This document shows positions 36,901 through 45,549 of a stretch of DNA of 64,000 bases, in pieces; within the stretch, counting starts at the first letter, position 1; every line of letters starts with the position of its first letter. Source of the stretch: Branchiostoma belcheri. Lineage: Eukaryota; Chordata; Leptocardii; Amphioxiformes; Branchiostomatidae. The notes beneath the pieces were generated by a model. That model made no database searches. It had not been told where the DNA came from and saw only the letters and a program-made list of their open reading frames with translations. The stretch is taken from assembly GCF_001625305.1 (NCBI RefSeq), contig NW_017803157.1, positions 2,239,678 to 2,303,677 of the forward strand, written 5' to 3'. Made by a program: the position numbers and the translations under genes.

Positions 36901-39900
36901 TATACGTCTCTAGATATTTAGCACAATAAGAGATGTCACACCATAATTGAACGACATGGCGGCGGGCGTAGTTATTTGTATTTCAGTGAATCAAAGCCCA
37001 TACATTTCTAGTCATCTAGAGATCTTCTGACCCTTTCAAATAAGTTCTATCAAGTGTGTAACTCACAGAAGGGAATATCAGAAGAGAACATAAATGTTTA
37101 ATAAAGACGTACGATTGAGCTACAGTGCATGAAATCAAGGACACATATCAGTAAGCATCTACCCGCTTCATTGATATTGAACGTGAGTAAACTCTTGTTG
37201 CACGTACCTCCATGAAAAATGGAGGTATTGTTGAGTAGAGAGACTCTTTTTACACAACCAAGTCTTTTATTCAGCCGACGTTTCGGTGACCGTCTGTCAC
37301 CTTCCTCAGGGCAATTCTGACTGGTTCACATTGCATGCACAGCACAGGTGTCGCTGCTGCAGATGCATTCCCAAACGGTACTATATTTACAAATATGGGA
37401 ATGCATCTACAACAGCGACATATGTGTTGTGCAATGTGAACCAGTCAGAATTGCCCTGAGGAAGGTGACAGACGGTTACCGAAACGTCGGATGAATAAAA
37501 GACCTGGTTGTGTAAAAAGAGTCTCTTTACTCAGTGTCGTACCAACTTGATAAAACTTTTCACGGATGGAGGTATTGTTTTTGTACTGTCCGATTTACAA
37601 AAGCTCTCACTGAATTTTAATGGAGGTATGAGATCTCCGAATTCTTGTTTATGATTTGTTTCCGTGCCAACAACATACGAGTTGCTGGCGACAAATTTCG
37701 ATGGTGGATTTATGGTACTGACAATAAATCCTGGTATTATCACATGAAATATAATATTCACACAACCACAGGATATTGGGCTTACTTTTAGAGTAACATA
37801 TGGCTGGGTTAAGAGGAACGGGAAAAGTTCCATAGGTTCTGCGCCGGCATACTCTCAAGAGGTATAGCTTGCGGCTATATGGAGTAAAAAAAAACATAAT
37901 ACCATTATCGCAGTGAAACAGATGCATATTGTACTGGAAAGAATGCAATACTAACAGCAAGAACCATGCACCCTCTGTGTCGACTTGTTTCTGATGAGAC
38001 GAATAGGTTTGCGTTAAGTAAACAAAACTTTCCGTTATCTTTGCAATAACAAAACTCTCCTTCGTGTTGAAAATTAAACTCTCCTTTGCGTTACCTAAAC
38101 TCTCATTTCGTTACCCAAACTGTCTTTAGTGTTAACAAAATTGCCTGTTAGTTTATGGTGCATAACTGAGGTACAAAGAAAGCAGTATAATGTACTTTCC
38201 AGTTTTTCCTTGAACCCCTAGGCAAAATTTCCGACTTTGAAGCTGTTTGTTCTTGTTAATCTACGCTATAACAACGTGTAGACAGACGTACCACAGTCAC
38301 ATACAAAGTGATTTATTCAGATCCAGTACACAGAACGCTTTATACGAAGGTTTATCTTCCCAAACCACATTGCCTCTCCGTATGAACGGTCTATTTAGGC
38401 AAAGACTGTTAGAATTACCTAGCATGTATCGCTACTATTAATAAACGTACCAAGCAGACTTACTTGAAATTTGTCACTTGTTTTAGTGATAATGCCGATA
38501 TGCATGTACAGAAACCACTTATGGCCTGCAGCGACCAGACTTATCTGACATTTATTATCATTGGGGTAAATCTCATTTTTCGCGAAGCTGTGGTGTAAAA
38601 CTCACCTTGACTCATACTATTTGGAGCTAGCTAAACCTTAAGTGCTTCAGGTTCGTCAGTATGGCATATATAGCCTCGCGAGCAATTTCAAGCATATTTA
38701 TTTCACAGTGAAAACCCCCTATCGTAAATGGCCCGTACGTCGTGCAATAGCTTCTGATGGCTTTTAGCTCTTACCCCTTCCAGCGTTTTACGTACAGAGT
38801 ATTCGTAAAGCCACATGGAAGTCACTGATGTAACCATTACATTAGCTCTTTACGACAGGCCAACATGACATTTTATACTTCCAGGAAGTTTGTGGGGTTT
38901 TGTTGATGGATAGAACTTCTTATAGAGAATTCACTACTGGTGGGAGATATGAACAAGTTTTGTTTTATTTTTTACTACTTCTAGGTACTGGAATAGTTTG
39001 GAGTGGCTGCGTCGTACTTTCTGGACGTTTCCGATTTTTGTTGTCATTTTCTCTGACAGCCCATTACGTTTTACGTTTGACATGTTAGTTGACATCTCTA
39101 TTTCTTCCCAGTAAATTGAATTGTTGTTGTCGGTTTTATTACATTTTCGCATTGTTTGTTGTGAGATATTAGAACAATCTTGCTTAAGAATGTCAAAATG
39201 AAATAGCTTCGCTACTTTTTACTTTGGCATGTTATTTGACATCTCTATTTCTTCCCAGTACATTGAATTGTTGTTGTCGGTTTTATTACATTTTCGCATT
39301 GTTTGTTGTGAGATATTAGAACAATCTTGCTCAAGATTGTCAAAATGAAATAGCTTCGCTACTTTTTACCCGCTGTGCACCATTCCCTTCTCCCCACGTG
39401 TTCTCCCCTGTAATAGAAAACTTATTAGAAATCAAATACCGTTATTAATGCTTCGGGACGTACACTTGATCACCTTGTCAGGAATGATTTCGTCTCTTTG
39501 CTCAAACGAATTACGATCAATAATACCTGCAATCAGCGTAAAGAGCCACAAACTTGAACAACATTGCTTCACAAGCAGTTACTATTACTGTGAAATGATT
39601 TTTAATTTTTAATTGAAAAATACCAAAATGTCCAATGCACGTAGTAACTTGTCTTACTTGCCTTGCGCCTTCCTCTTAATACTGTATCAAAAGATAAAGG
39701 GCTGACCTAGGTTTTATCCAAGCTATCTTTCATCTTGTATATAATAAAGATTATTTTTAAACCCCTTAAATCTTGTCACAGTCAACAACCGGTGCAATGA
39801 CCAAGTAGGTAGAGTGATCGCCTTGCATTCTTCGGTAGGCCATGAGTTCGATCCCCGGCCAAGTCATACCAAGGACTTTAAAAATGGTACATACTTCTTT

Positions 39901-41795
39901 CTCTGCTTACCAGTCAACATGTGGGATAGAGTATGGGAGTTAAACAAACACCACCACCAGTGGACTAGCCCCCTGCTGTAGTGATTGCACAACTATGTGG
40001 TCCAAGGGCTACCGAACCGGAGATGGGCACCGCCCTATGCACCACGTGGTGCGAGAAGGATTTTAACTTGACTAATCATAGACAATGTCCAACACACCGA
40101 TGGTTTATGTGTGAGTTGTTGTTTTATTGCATCTCCCTTAGGTAGTGAAGATAAAAGTTGGTGATCGGCTTTATCAAAACAATATTTTATCTTCCGTAAA
40201 CAATTTCATCAGGTTGGTAAACGACTGAATAGCAAAGTTCTTTTTATCACAACCATTTAGTTTTCAAGCCAACGTTTCGATGACCTTCTGTCATCTTCAT
40301 CAGGGCAATTCTGACTGGTTTACTGTGCACTGACACTAGATGTGCACTAAAGAAGGTCATCGAAACGTCGGCTTGAAAAATAAATGGTTGTGATAAAAAG
40401 AACTTTGCTATTCAATATTTTATCTTGTATATAGTAGAGATGATACACCGATGATTTGTGTATGTTGTTGTTGTTTTACTGCTGTAGGTTGTGAAGATGA
40501 TGGTGATCGTGGTGGTGACGTTCTGTGTCTGCTGGCTGCCGTACCACGTGTACTTCCTGATCGACTCCAGCTACAAGGAGTGGAAACACATCCAGCAGGT
40601 GTATCTCGCCGTCTTCTGGCTGGCTATGAGCAACTCCATGTACAACCCCTTCATCTACTGCTGGCTCAACAAAAGGTGAGACGTGCAAAGTTTCAACAAA
40701 ATCAAAAGTACAAAATCACCCGTCCTTCATACCAATTCCGACGCGTATCTCCAGCGAAGACCCATTCGTGCCGTCCTTACTCTTCAAGCAGAGGTTTGGG
40801 TATTGGGTCATTTATGGCGTGTTTTTTTTGGGGGGGGGGATCGGGGTTTTTTTCTTGCTCTGGAATTTTGTTGGGGTTGGCGTAAAAGAATTCCAGTGCA
40901 AAAAAAATCCCAGTAAAAAAAAAAACTAAAAACACGCCCAAAATAACCCATAACCCAAACCTGTGCATGAAGAGTATGCCGTCATGGCATTTGTCCTTCT
41001 CGCTAATTACTAGTAGGTCAGACGCCCCGCCTCCTGTTGTAGGGAAAGTTTACCGCCAATCGCGTCGTTGAGTAAGGCCAAGAGGCACCGTGAGGCTAAC
41101 AAGCGAGAATGTTGAATCGCTAATCGATATGACAGGGCCGTTGCCTAAAACAACCAACTCCTGAACACACTAATTTCACGGTGCTTACATTTAAATGTTA
41201 CAATATTCTTGTCGTAAAAGCAAGCGTCAAAACGTTTAATGCATCAGGTGCATCAGGTAAATCTCATGTTCACTTGGCTTGAACTGCAAGTAACACAATA
41301 AAGATCTCTCACCTAGAACTTTCGACCAGTCAGTCTGGTCTTCCTCAGTAGACTGACCCAGTGAGACTTGTCGTGGCTTCTTTGAGTTGTGGAAGACCAG
41401 AGTGACTGGTCGAAAGCCCTAGGTGAGATATCTTTATTGTGTTGGATCTTAAGTTTTAACTTGAAACAAAAATGGAGCCTTTTCACTTGTCAACCTCACC
41501 TGGCTATATGATGTTATATGAGTATGTCGCTAGCACTACATGTCATGTGTAAATATAACGTCTAAACGCCAGTTTTGCACCCTGCAGATTCCGGTACGGG
41601 TTCCAGACGGCGCTGCGCTGGTGCCCGGGCGTCCCGTCCCCGAAGGACCCCTGCGACTCCAGCCTGAAGATGAACCGGTTCACCAAGAGCACGAGCACGC
41701 AGCTCAGCACCATGCGCGTCGTCAGCACCGTCCACAAGAGCACCTCCTCCAGTAGCCGTATCGCGCGCCGGGTTAGCGAGACCAGCGTCGTGTGA
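33927..41795 (+). CDS. Tachykinin (neurokinin) receptor-like GPCR, complete, 4 exons
   Basis: A plasma-membrane rhodopsin-family receptor, by homology for tachykinin neuropeptides through Gq. Exons: 33927-34522, 34885-35035, 40488-40675, 41588-41795; all introns are GT-AG and phases join (2, 0, 2), giving 380 residues. The start has a good context (AAAATGG). The N-terminus has three N-glycosylation sites (N5, N8, N16). TM1-TM2 reads [22 protein letters not shown]3 ends ERYIAIVHP (132-140). C108 and C187 form the expected disulfide. TM6 has CWLPYH (264-269). TM7 has SMYNPFIY (299-306), then NKRFRYGF and C324 as a possible palmitoylation site. The tail is Ser/Thr-rich. This pattern ([28 protein letters not shown]) is that of vertebrate NK receptors. 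Position 2.50 is Asp (D81), where mammalian NK receptors have Glu, and the DRY motif is ERY. Intron 2 (5.45 kb) is full of repeats. The ligand is inferred. Confidence 0.93.
35211..36100. mobile_element. 890-bp element with ACCTTCGCCAA inverted ends, in receptor intron 2
   Basis: It starts ACCTTCGCCAAGAAGG and ends TTGGCGAAGGT, an 11-bp inverted repeat. The left part has TTTGTTGGTTTG repeats and AACTCAAGAA words; the right part repeats AATTTGCATAATTAATGAGG at 35650-35690, 35790-35810 and 35925-35945. No coding capacity. It lies just inside intron 2 of the receptor gene (intron 35036-40487). Confidence 0.7.
36101..37230. other. Receptor intron 2, plain stretch
   Basis: AT-rich intronic sequence; frames at 36609-36884 (-) and 36733-36921 (+) have no recognisable domain. 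Confidence 0.5.
37256..37326 (-). ncRNA. Hammerhead-ribozyme-like motif, left arm of family A
   Basis: Minus-strand order: AACCAGTC (outer stem I), AGAATT, GCC (inner stem I), CTGAGGA, an extra A, GGTGAC-AGACG-GTCACC (stem II, 6 bp), GAA, ACGT (self-complementary, stem III of a dimer), C (position 17), GGC (pairs with GCC), TGAATAAAA, GACTTGGTT (pairs with AACCAGTC with one bulged T). All type-I hammerhead parts are in order; predicted cleavage lies between 37277 and 37276. The extra A before helix II is not canonical. This is the best-preserved copy in the window. Activity is inferred. Confidence 0.6.
37439..37510 (+). ncRNA. Hammerhead-ribozyme-like motif, right arm of family A
   Basis: Same layout as the left arm but on the plus strand, sense to the receptor gene. 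CTGAGGA at 37456-37462, stem II GGTGAC/GTTACC with one G-U pair, GAA-ACGT-C ending 37488, outer stem AACCAGTC (37439-37446) with GACCTGGTT (37501-37509). The inner stem I keeps two of three pairs (GGA against GCC). Confidence 0.5.
37566..39080. other. Receptor intron 2, plain stretch
   Basis: Intronic sequence without recognised gene or bounded repeat. Frames at 37531-37833 (-) and 37649-37960 (-) have no recognisable domain. Confidence 0.5.
39081..39369. repeat. Tandem duplication, unit 148 bp
   Basis: CATGTTAGTTGACATCTC (39081) and CATGTTATTTGACATCTC (39228) start two units that run to GCTTCGCTACTTTTTAC. They differ by only a handful of bases, so the duplication is recent. It lies in receptor intron 2. 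Confidence 0.9.
39791..40075 (+). mobile_element. tRNA-headed SINE, full-length, in receptor intron 2
   Basis: The head GTGCAATGACCAAGTAGGTAG (A box) and GAGTTCGATCC (B box, 39844-39854) are followed by TCATACCAAGGACTTTAAAAATGGTACATAC and the shared family body ending GTGCGAGAAGG. It is the plus-strand counterpart of the SINE at 30005-30292. Confidence 0.85.
40194..40412. mobile_element. Fold-back element family B, 14-bp target duplication
   Basis: CAATATTTTATCTT is present on both sides (40180-40193 and 40413-40426). Inside, ACTGAATAGCAAAGTTCTTT (40224 onward) is inverted against AAAGAACTTTGCTATT at the right end. The extension CCGTAAACAATTTCATCAGG at the left end corresponds to the one-sided extension of family A. 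The left arm has an intact hammerhead-like core; the right arm is internally deleted. It lies in receptor intron 2, near exon 3. Confidence 0.78.
40251..40320 (-). ncRNA. Hammerhead-ribozyme-like motif, family B
   Basis: Minus-strand order: AACCAGTCAGAATT, GCC, CTGATGA (exact textbook core), extra A, GATGAC-AGAAG-GTCATC (stem II, 6 bp), GAA, ACGT, T (position 17), GGC pairing with GCC, then outer stem TGGTT pairing with AACCA. Predicted cleavage lies between 40271 and 40270. Stem II differs from family A in both strands yet stays paired. Confidence 0.55.
41291..41440. mobile_element. Fold-back element family C (copy 1), in receptor intron 3
   Basis: Arms AACACAATAAAGATCTCTCACC and AGGTGAGATATCTTTATTGTGTT are inverted. 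The left arm read on the minus strand has CTGAGGA, stem GACCAG/CTGGTC and GAAAG; the right arm core is altered. Other copies lie at 45738-45965 and 61160-61470. Confidence 0.75.
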
Positions 41796-41824
41796 ACGGC
41801 AAGGGACAAAACTACACATGTAGT

Positions 41825-42023
41825 CACTGAGTAAAGAGACTCTTTTTACACAACCAAGTCTTTTATTCAGCCGACGTTTCGGTGACCGTCTGTCACCTTC
41901 CTCAGGGAATGCATCTGTAGCAGAGACACCTGTACTGTACTGCAATGTGAACCAGTCAGCATTGCCTTGAGGAAGGTGACAGACGGTTACAGAAACGTAG
42001 GCTGAATAAAAGACGTGGTTGTG
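41825..42023. mobile_element. Fold-back element family A (copy 2), just 3' of the receptor stop codon
   Basis: It begins 30 bp after the receptor stop codon with ACTGAGTAAAGAGACTC and ends with an inverted GTGGTTGTG. Both arms are related to 37231-37565, but the left arm lacks the strand for stem I and the right core reads TTGAGGA, so neither looks like an intact ribozyme. The right arm carries AATAAA (42005-42010), the nearest such hexamer downstream of the receptor. Confidence 0.8.
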
Positions 42024-42329
42024 AGGGGATAACAATGCTGCGTATGCTTGGAGACTGCTGGCTACCCTCTGGCTGGCTTTATATACTAGTAATATGCTGA
42101 GATCATGATCACATTTCCTAACCGTGTCCCGGCCGAGCTGTTTGCATCAACGAAAAATTAACAATTCATATCAAGAATATAACACAATTGCAAATGGTAC
42201 TCATCATTAGTTTCTAAAATTTTCTTTTTTTTTTTTCTTGTTTATCGTACCTTTCGTTCCCGAAAGCTGCCCAGTCGACGTCGGGTCCCGGTTTGGAAAT
42301 TGGACCTCAGCATTACGGATCGCAAAAGC
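42024..42329. other. Receptor 3' flank or 3' UTR
   Basis: Non-coding by inspection, with a T-rich run at 42223-42238. Confidence 0.4.
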
Positions 42330-42621
42330 GGCTGGAAAGAGTAGAAATTGACCAAATAAAGACCCTGAGATAACATACCAGGGGAGTTGGTCCGGATCCG
42401 CTAGAGAGCTCGGGTTCGGCAAACTATACTCTAGCGAACAGGGGCCCGGGGAGTTGCCCAGGTATGTTTTCCGTCTCTCTGGCCAATTTCTAGCCTGTGT
42501 ATACACAAGCTCTCGGCTGGAGGTTAATGACCCCCACCCCAAGAGCGGCAACCTAGGGCGGCGGCCGCCAGGAGCGCGATTTAGTCAGGCTAGCCAATTT
42601 CTAATTCTACTCTTTCCAGCC
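42330..42621. mobile_element. Fold-back element, 290 bp
   Basis: GGCTGGAAAGAGTAGAAATTG (42330-42350) is inverted against 42595-42621 (with six extra bases). A nested inverted pair AACATACC (42372) / GGTATGTT (42462) lies inside. No coding capacity and no hammerhead-like core. Confidence 0.65.
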
Positions 42622-43155
42622 ACTTCTCAGAGCCTGGTAGAGGGTAGCTGCAGGCTGCAGTAAACTGTTCTCTTACGCTCGTCACGCATTCACGACCTTC
42701 CCCAAATCAGCTGACCAGGTTCGGCTGATATTCGGGAGCAGTCTGACCAAATTTAGGCCTGACGCCTACCTTTCTATATGACTCGAATCGAAACACTGCC
42801 CCTAAGGAACTTCATAATAAATACATTGCGTTTGGGATGCGTTCATTCAAGTTTTCAATTCCAAACAATGGAGGAAAAAAATATCCAATATGAAGGTTTA
42901 ATATTCTTTTCCCCTTGGGAGTTTCTTGTGCATCCAACCGAGATAGATATATGAACAGCCCATAGACTAGATTTATTGTTTAGCTTATATTAAAGACTAT
43001 TGCACAGTTCATTTTGCAAAAGATAGCTGATGATATTTAATTTCAATGTACGTGGTGTACGTGCACTTAAATGTTTCCTCTACAAATCTATCGACTAGAC
43101 AATTTGAGCCGTGTTGTCTTGAAAGTTCATCTGTGTTAGCAGAAGTCATAATGAA
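42622..43155. other. Receptor 3' flank, nothing recognised
   Basis: AT-rich, no gene, no bounded repeat. Confidence 0.4.
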
Positions 43156-43232
43156 ACAAGTTTGAACTGCAATTGGGGATACAAGAAAGTTGAGTCCAAT
43201 TTCCTGTGTTGCCAATTGCAGTTCAAACTTGT
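43156..43232. repeat. 21-bp perfect inverted repeat
   Basis: ACAAGTTTGAACTGCAATTGG (43156-43176) returns as its reverse complement at 43212-43232, with a 35-bp loop. Possibly a minimal fold-back element. Confidence 0.85.
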
Positions 43233-45129
43233 TTTTCATAATTTGAGCCATGATTACTCTATCTGAGAGAAATCGAAGACAAGCAGTCATTATTTCTCCG
43301 CCAAGCCACCTGTGTCTGGTACATGTAGGTTTACAACGTCAAGTCAACAATGGCACCGTGAAATGTGAGCTTGTTTTGTTGACAGCTATTGTGTCACTTT
43401 ACAGGAACTATCTGTCGTAGCATATACTCAACAACTGTCTATATATCATATATAACAAGAAATCAAATATTTGTTGATTATATTAGGCCTTTGTATCACA
43501 AGGCACTGGGATCAAGAAATTCCGGTGATGAAAATACATCGGTAACGCTCTTTTTCGCACTTTCAGTATACAAGTGCGCGAAATACAACATCAAATGGCA
43601 ACCATTGGTTGAGCAGAGCAGTTAAGGTTTTCAAAAAAGGATAAGCTCCTACTATCCTTCTCATTGTTGAATGGGGGCCTATGTCGAAAATATCACTATC
43701 TACACAAGGTATATAAGGCTTACTGTAAATGAAAATGAACTACATTAGCATTGTGAAAAAGATATTGTGTCACTCTTAATATTGTATTTTGATGAAACTG
43801 ACGTGTGTATTTAGTGGCCTTTTACGTACATACATTGATGATAGAGTTAACACGTTACGTTATTCAACTTTTACTCACTGGACTGGTGAAGCACAGTGCC
43901 AAAAAAAAAATAGAGGACACATGTAGTCTGCACTGTCAGACATTTTGGTGATTCGTTTGTGTATGTTAAAAGTCCTGTACATGTACCATGATAATACGAT
44001 ATTGTACAATGTAGTTTCTAAACAAAATCTGAACGAGTACTGGAGCTAGAGATACTTTTGGGACAACGAAATTGGGACATGGTAGAGTCACCTATTATAC
44101 TGAGCAGCCAAACATTCTGATCGGGATCTCTACTGTAGTAGAATCAATCCTCAACCCTGACATGTATACAATGTATATGTAGCGAGAGAGCGTATGGACA
44201 GTTGATCTACATTTTGTACTAGTGATGTTTTAAATGTGACAGAATCGTATTTTGGTATGTATATGTCTTTGTATAATATGCAGATAAACGGACAGTGCCG
44301 TATGTATACTTAAATAAACAGAATGCAAAAGGGAGCTAGATGACCGAACAATTGCATTACGTGATTGTATAGCAGTTGCACAAAGGACCAAGTGAGTTAT
44401 GTGTGCAAAGATCTCTTGAAAATGATGTAACTAAAAAATAGACAAGCAAGTAAATTGATGTCCAGAGATTGTATTTTTGTGAATTTTGTCACAGAGATGC
44501 TGTTTGCACTATTGTAATTTACACTACTTTAGATTGGTTGTTAGAAACTGTCACTGTGTTTGCCCTCAAAATACATGTAGTATGGTTAATATATAGTAAC
44601 TGACTAGGGTCGATGATATGACCCGAATGTGGTGTAAATAAACATCAGTATGTAATGTCAAGTCTAGCCTTAAATTGTAGCTTGCGTTTGTGATAAACAG
44701 GACCGTATTAGTACATGTACGTCACGTCAGGATTAAAGGCATCCAATGCAATTTCGAGGCAGCAAAGCTTGATTCAGTTCAAAGTCAGTGCACACAAACT
44801 ACGTCTAAAACACATAACTAATTATTTACAACCATAAATTCTCAGTCAAGTATGCATTTTGATGTAAAAATACATGTACTCCTGTTAAGATCCTTACACT
44901 TCCAGGATTAAAATTCTGTCTACAAAATTTTCAAAATACAAAAGTATAAAAAATCTATGAAAAAACACCCATTACCTTGAAAGAATTGAAATATGTAATA
45001 AATATAAAAGTTATGTGCAAACGCAGGTACAAATATAGAAGTCCAGGGATTTTCCCAGGATTACACTACCTTTAGCTAGTAAAAAATTGTGTACAGATAT
45101 TAGGTACACAGCTCTACCCTGTACAACAG
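43233..45129. other. Intergenic or receptor 3' UTR region
   Basis: AT-rich, with repeated ACATGTAC words and no coding signal. It lies between the convergent 3' ends of the receptor and KIF25 genes. Confidence 0.45.
44637..44642 (+). terminator. Candidate poly(A) signal AATAAA
   Basis: GGTGTAAATAAACATCAGTATG has a canonical hexamer at the end of the AT-rich region 3' of the receptor. If used, the 3' UTR would be about 2.8 kb. An earlier hexamer at 42005 lies inside a fold-back element. Confidence 0.25.
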
Positions 45130-45540
45130 AGATCGTGGTTGAGAAGGTTGTTGTTTGAATCCCAACTTCTCAATAGTCCATTTTGGGTCCGTGAGGTTAG
45201 ATAGTCTGTAGCCCTTTCCTGGACAGGGCTGATGTAGGGCGTGGGGAACTTCTACCAGTGTCTATGGCTGGACCTGGAAAAATGAGAGAAAACCAAAAGT
45301 CAAGAACATTTCTGAACATACTAGATACAGGACAACACTTTTCCGCCAATATTTTGCCACACTTCATGCACATAAAAGAACCCACCACACTTATTGAAAA
45401 GAGTAGGGGACCTTCCCAATGTGAGTGATTCAAACCTTACAGTCTGGTCTTACACACCTTGTACTAACATGTACATGTACAAAACTGGTGTTCTAAGCAT
45501 AAAGGCGGTTTATAGGTTATGCAAAACAAACAAAAAATCA
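45130..45540. repeat. Dispersed repeat, also at 59335-59465
   Basis: The right part (GGACCTTCCCAATGTGAGTG, TTCAAACCTTACAGTCTGG, AAAACTGGTG, GGTTATGC(A/G)AAACAAACAAA) is about 80 percent alike to 59335-59465. The left part contains AGTAGGGGACC and GTGGGTTCTTTTATGTGC (minus strand), words typical of invertebrate SINE bodies. It lies directly 3' of KIF25. Confidence 0.5.
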
Positions 45541-45549
45541 TGGTTTCCA

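Larger units (their letters stand above)
37231..37565. mobile_element. Fold-back element family A (copy 1), 12-bp target duplication
   Basis: Two long inverted arms (about 37232-37385 and 37386-37533) and a one-sided extension to 37565 ending CTTTTCACGG. ATGGAGGTATTG flanks the whole element (37219-37230 and 37566-37577) as a 12-bp direct duplication. Each arm carries a hammerhead-like motif, one on each strand. Long, variable target duplications and inverted partial copies fit insertion by target-primed reverse transcription, as known for Penelope-like elements, better than a cut-and-paste transposon. No open frame is present, so any such copy is non-autonomous. It lies in intron 2 of the tachykinin receptor gene. 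Confidence 0.75.
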
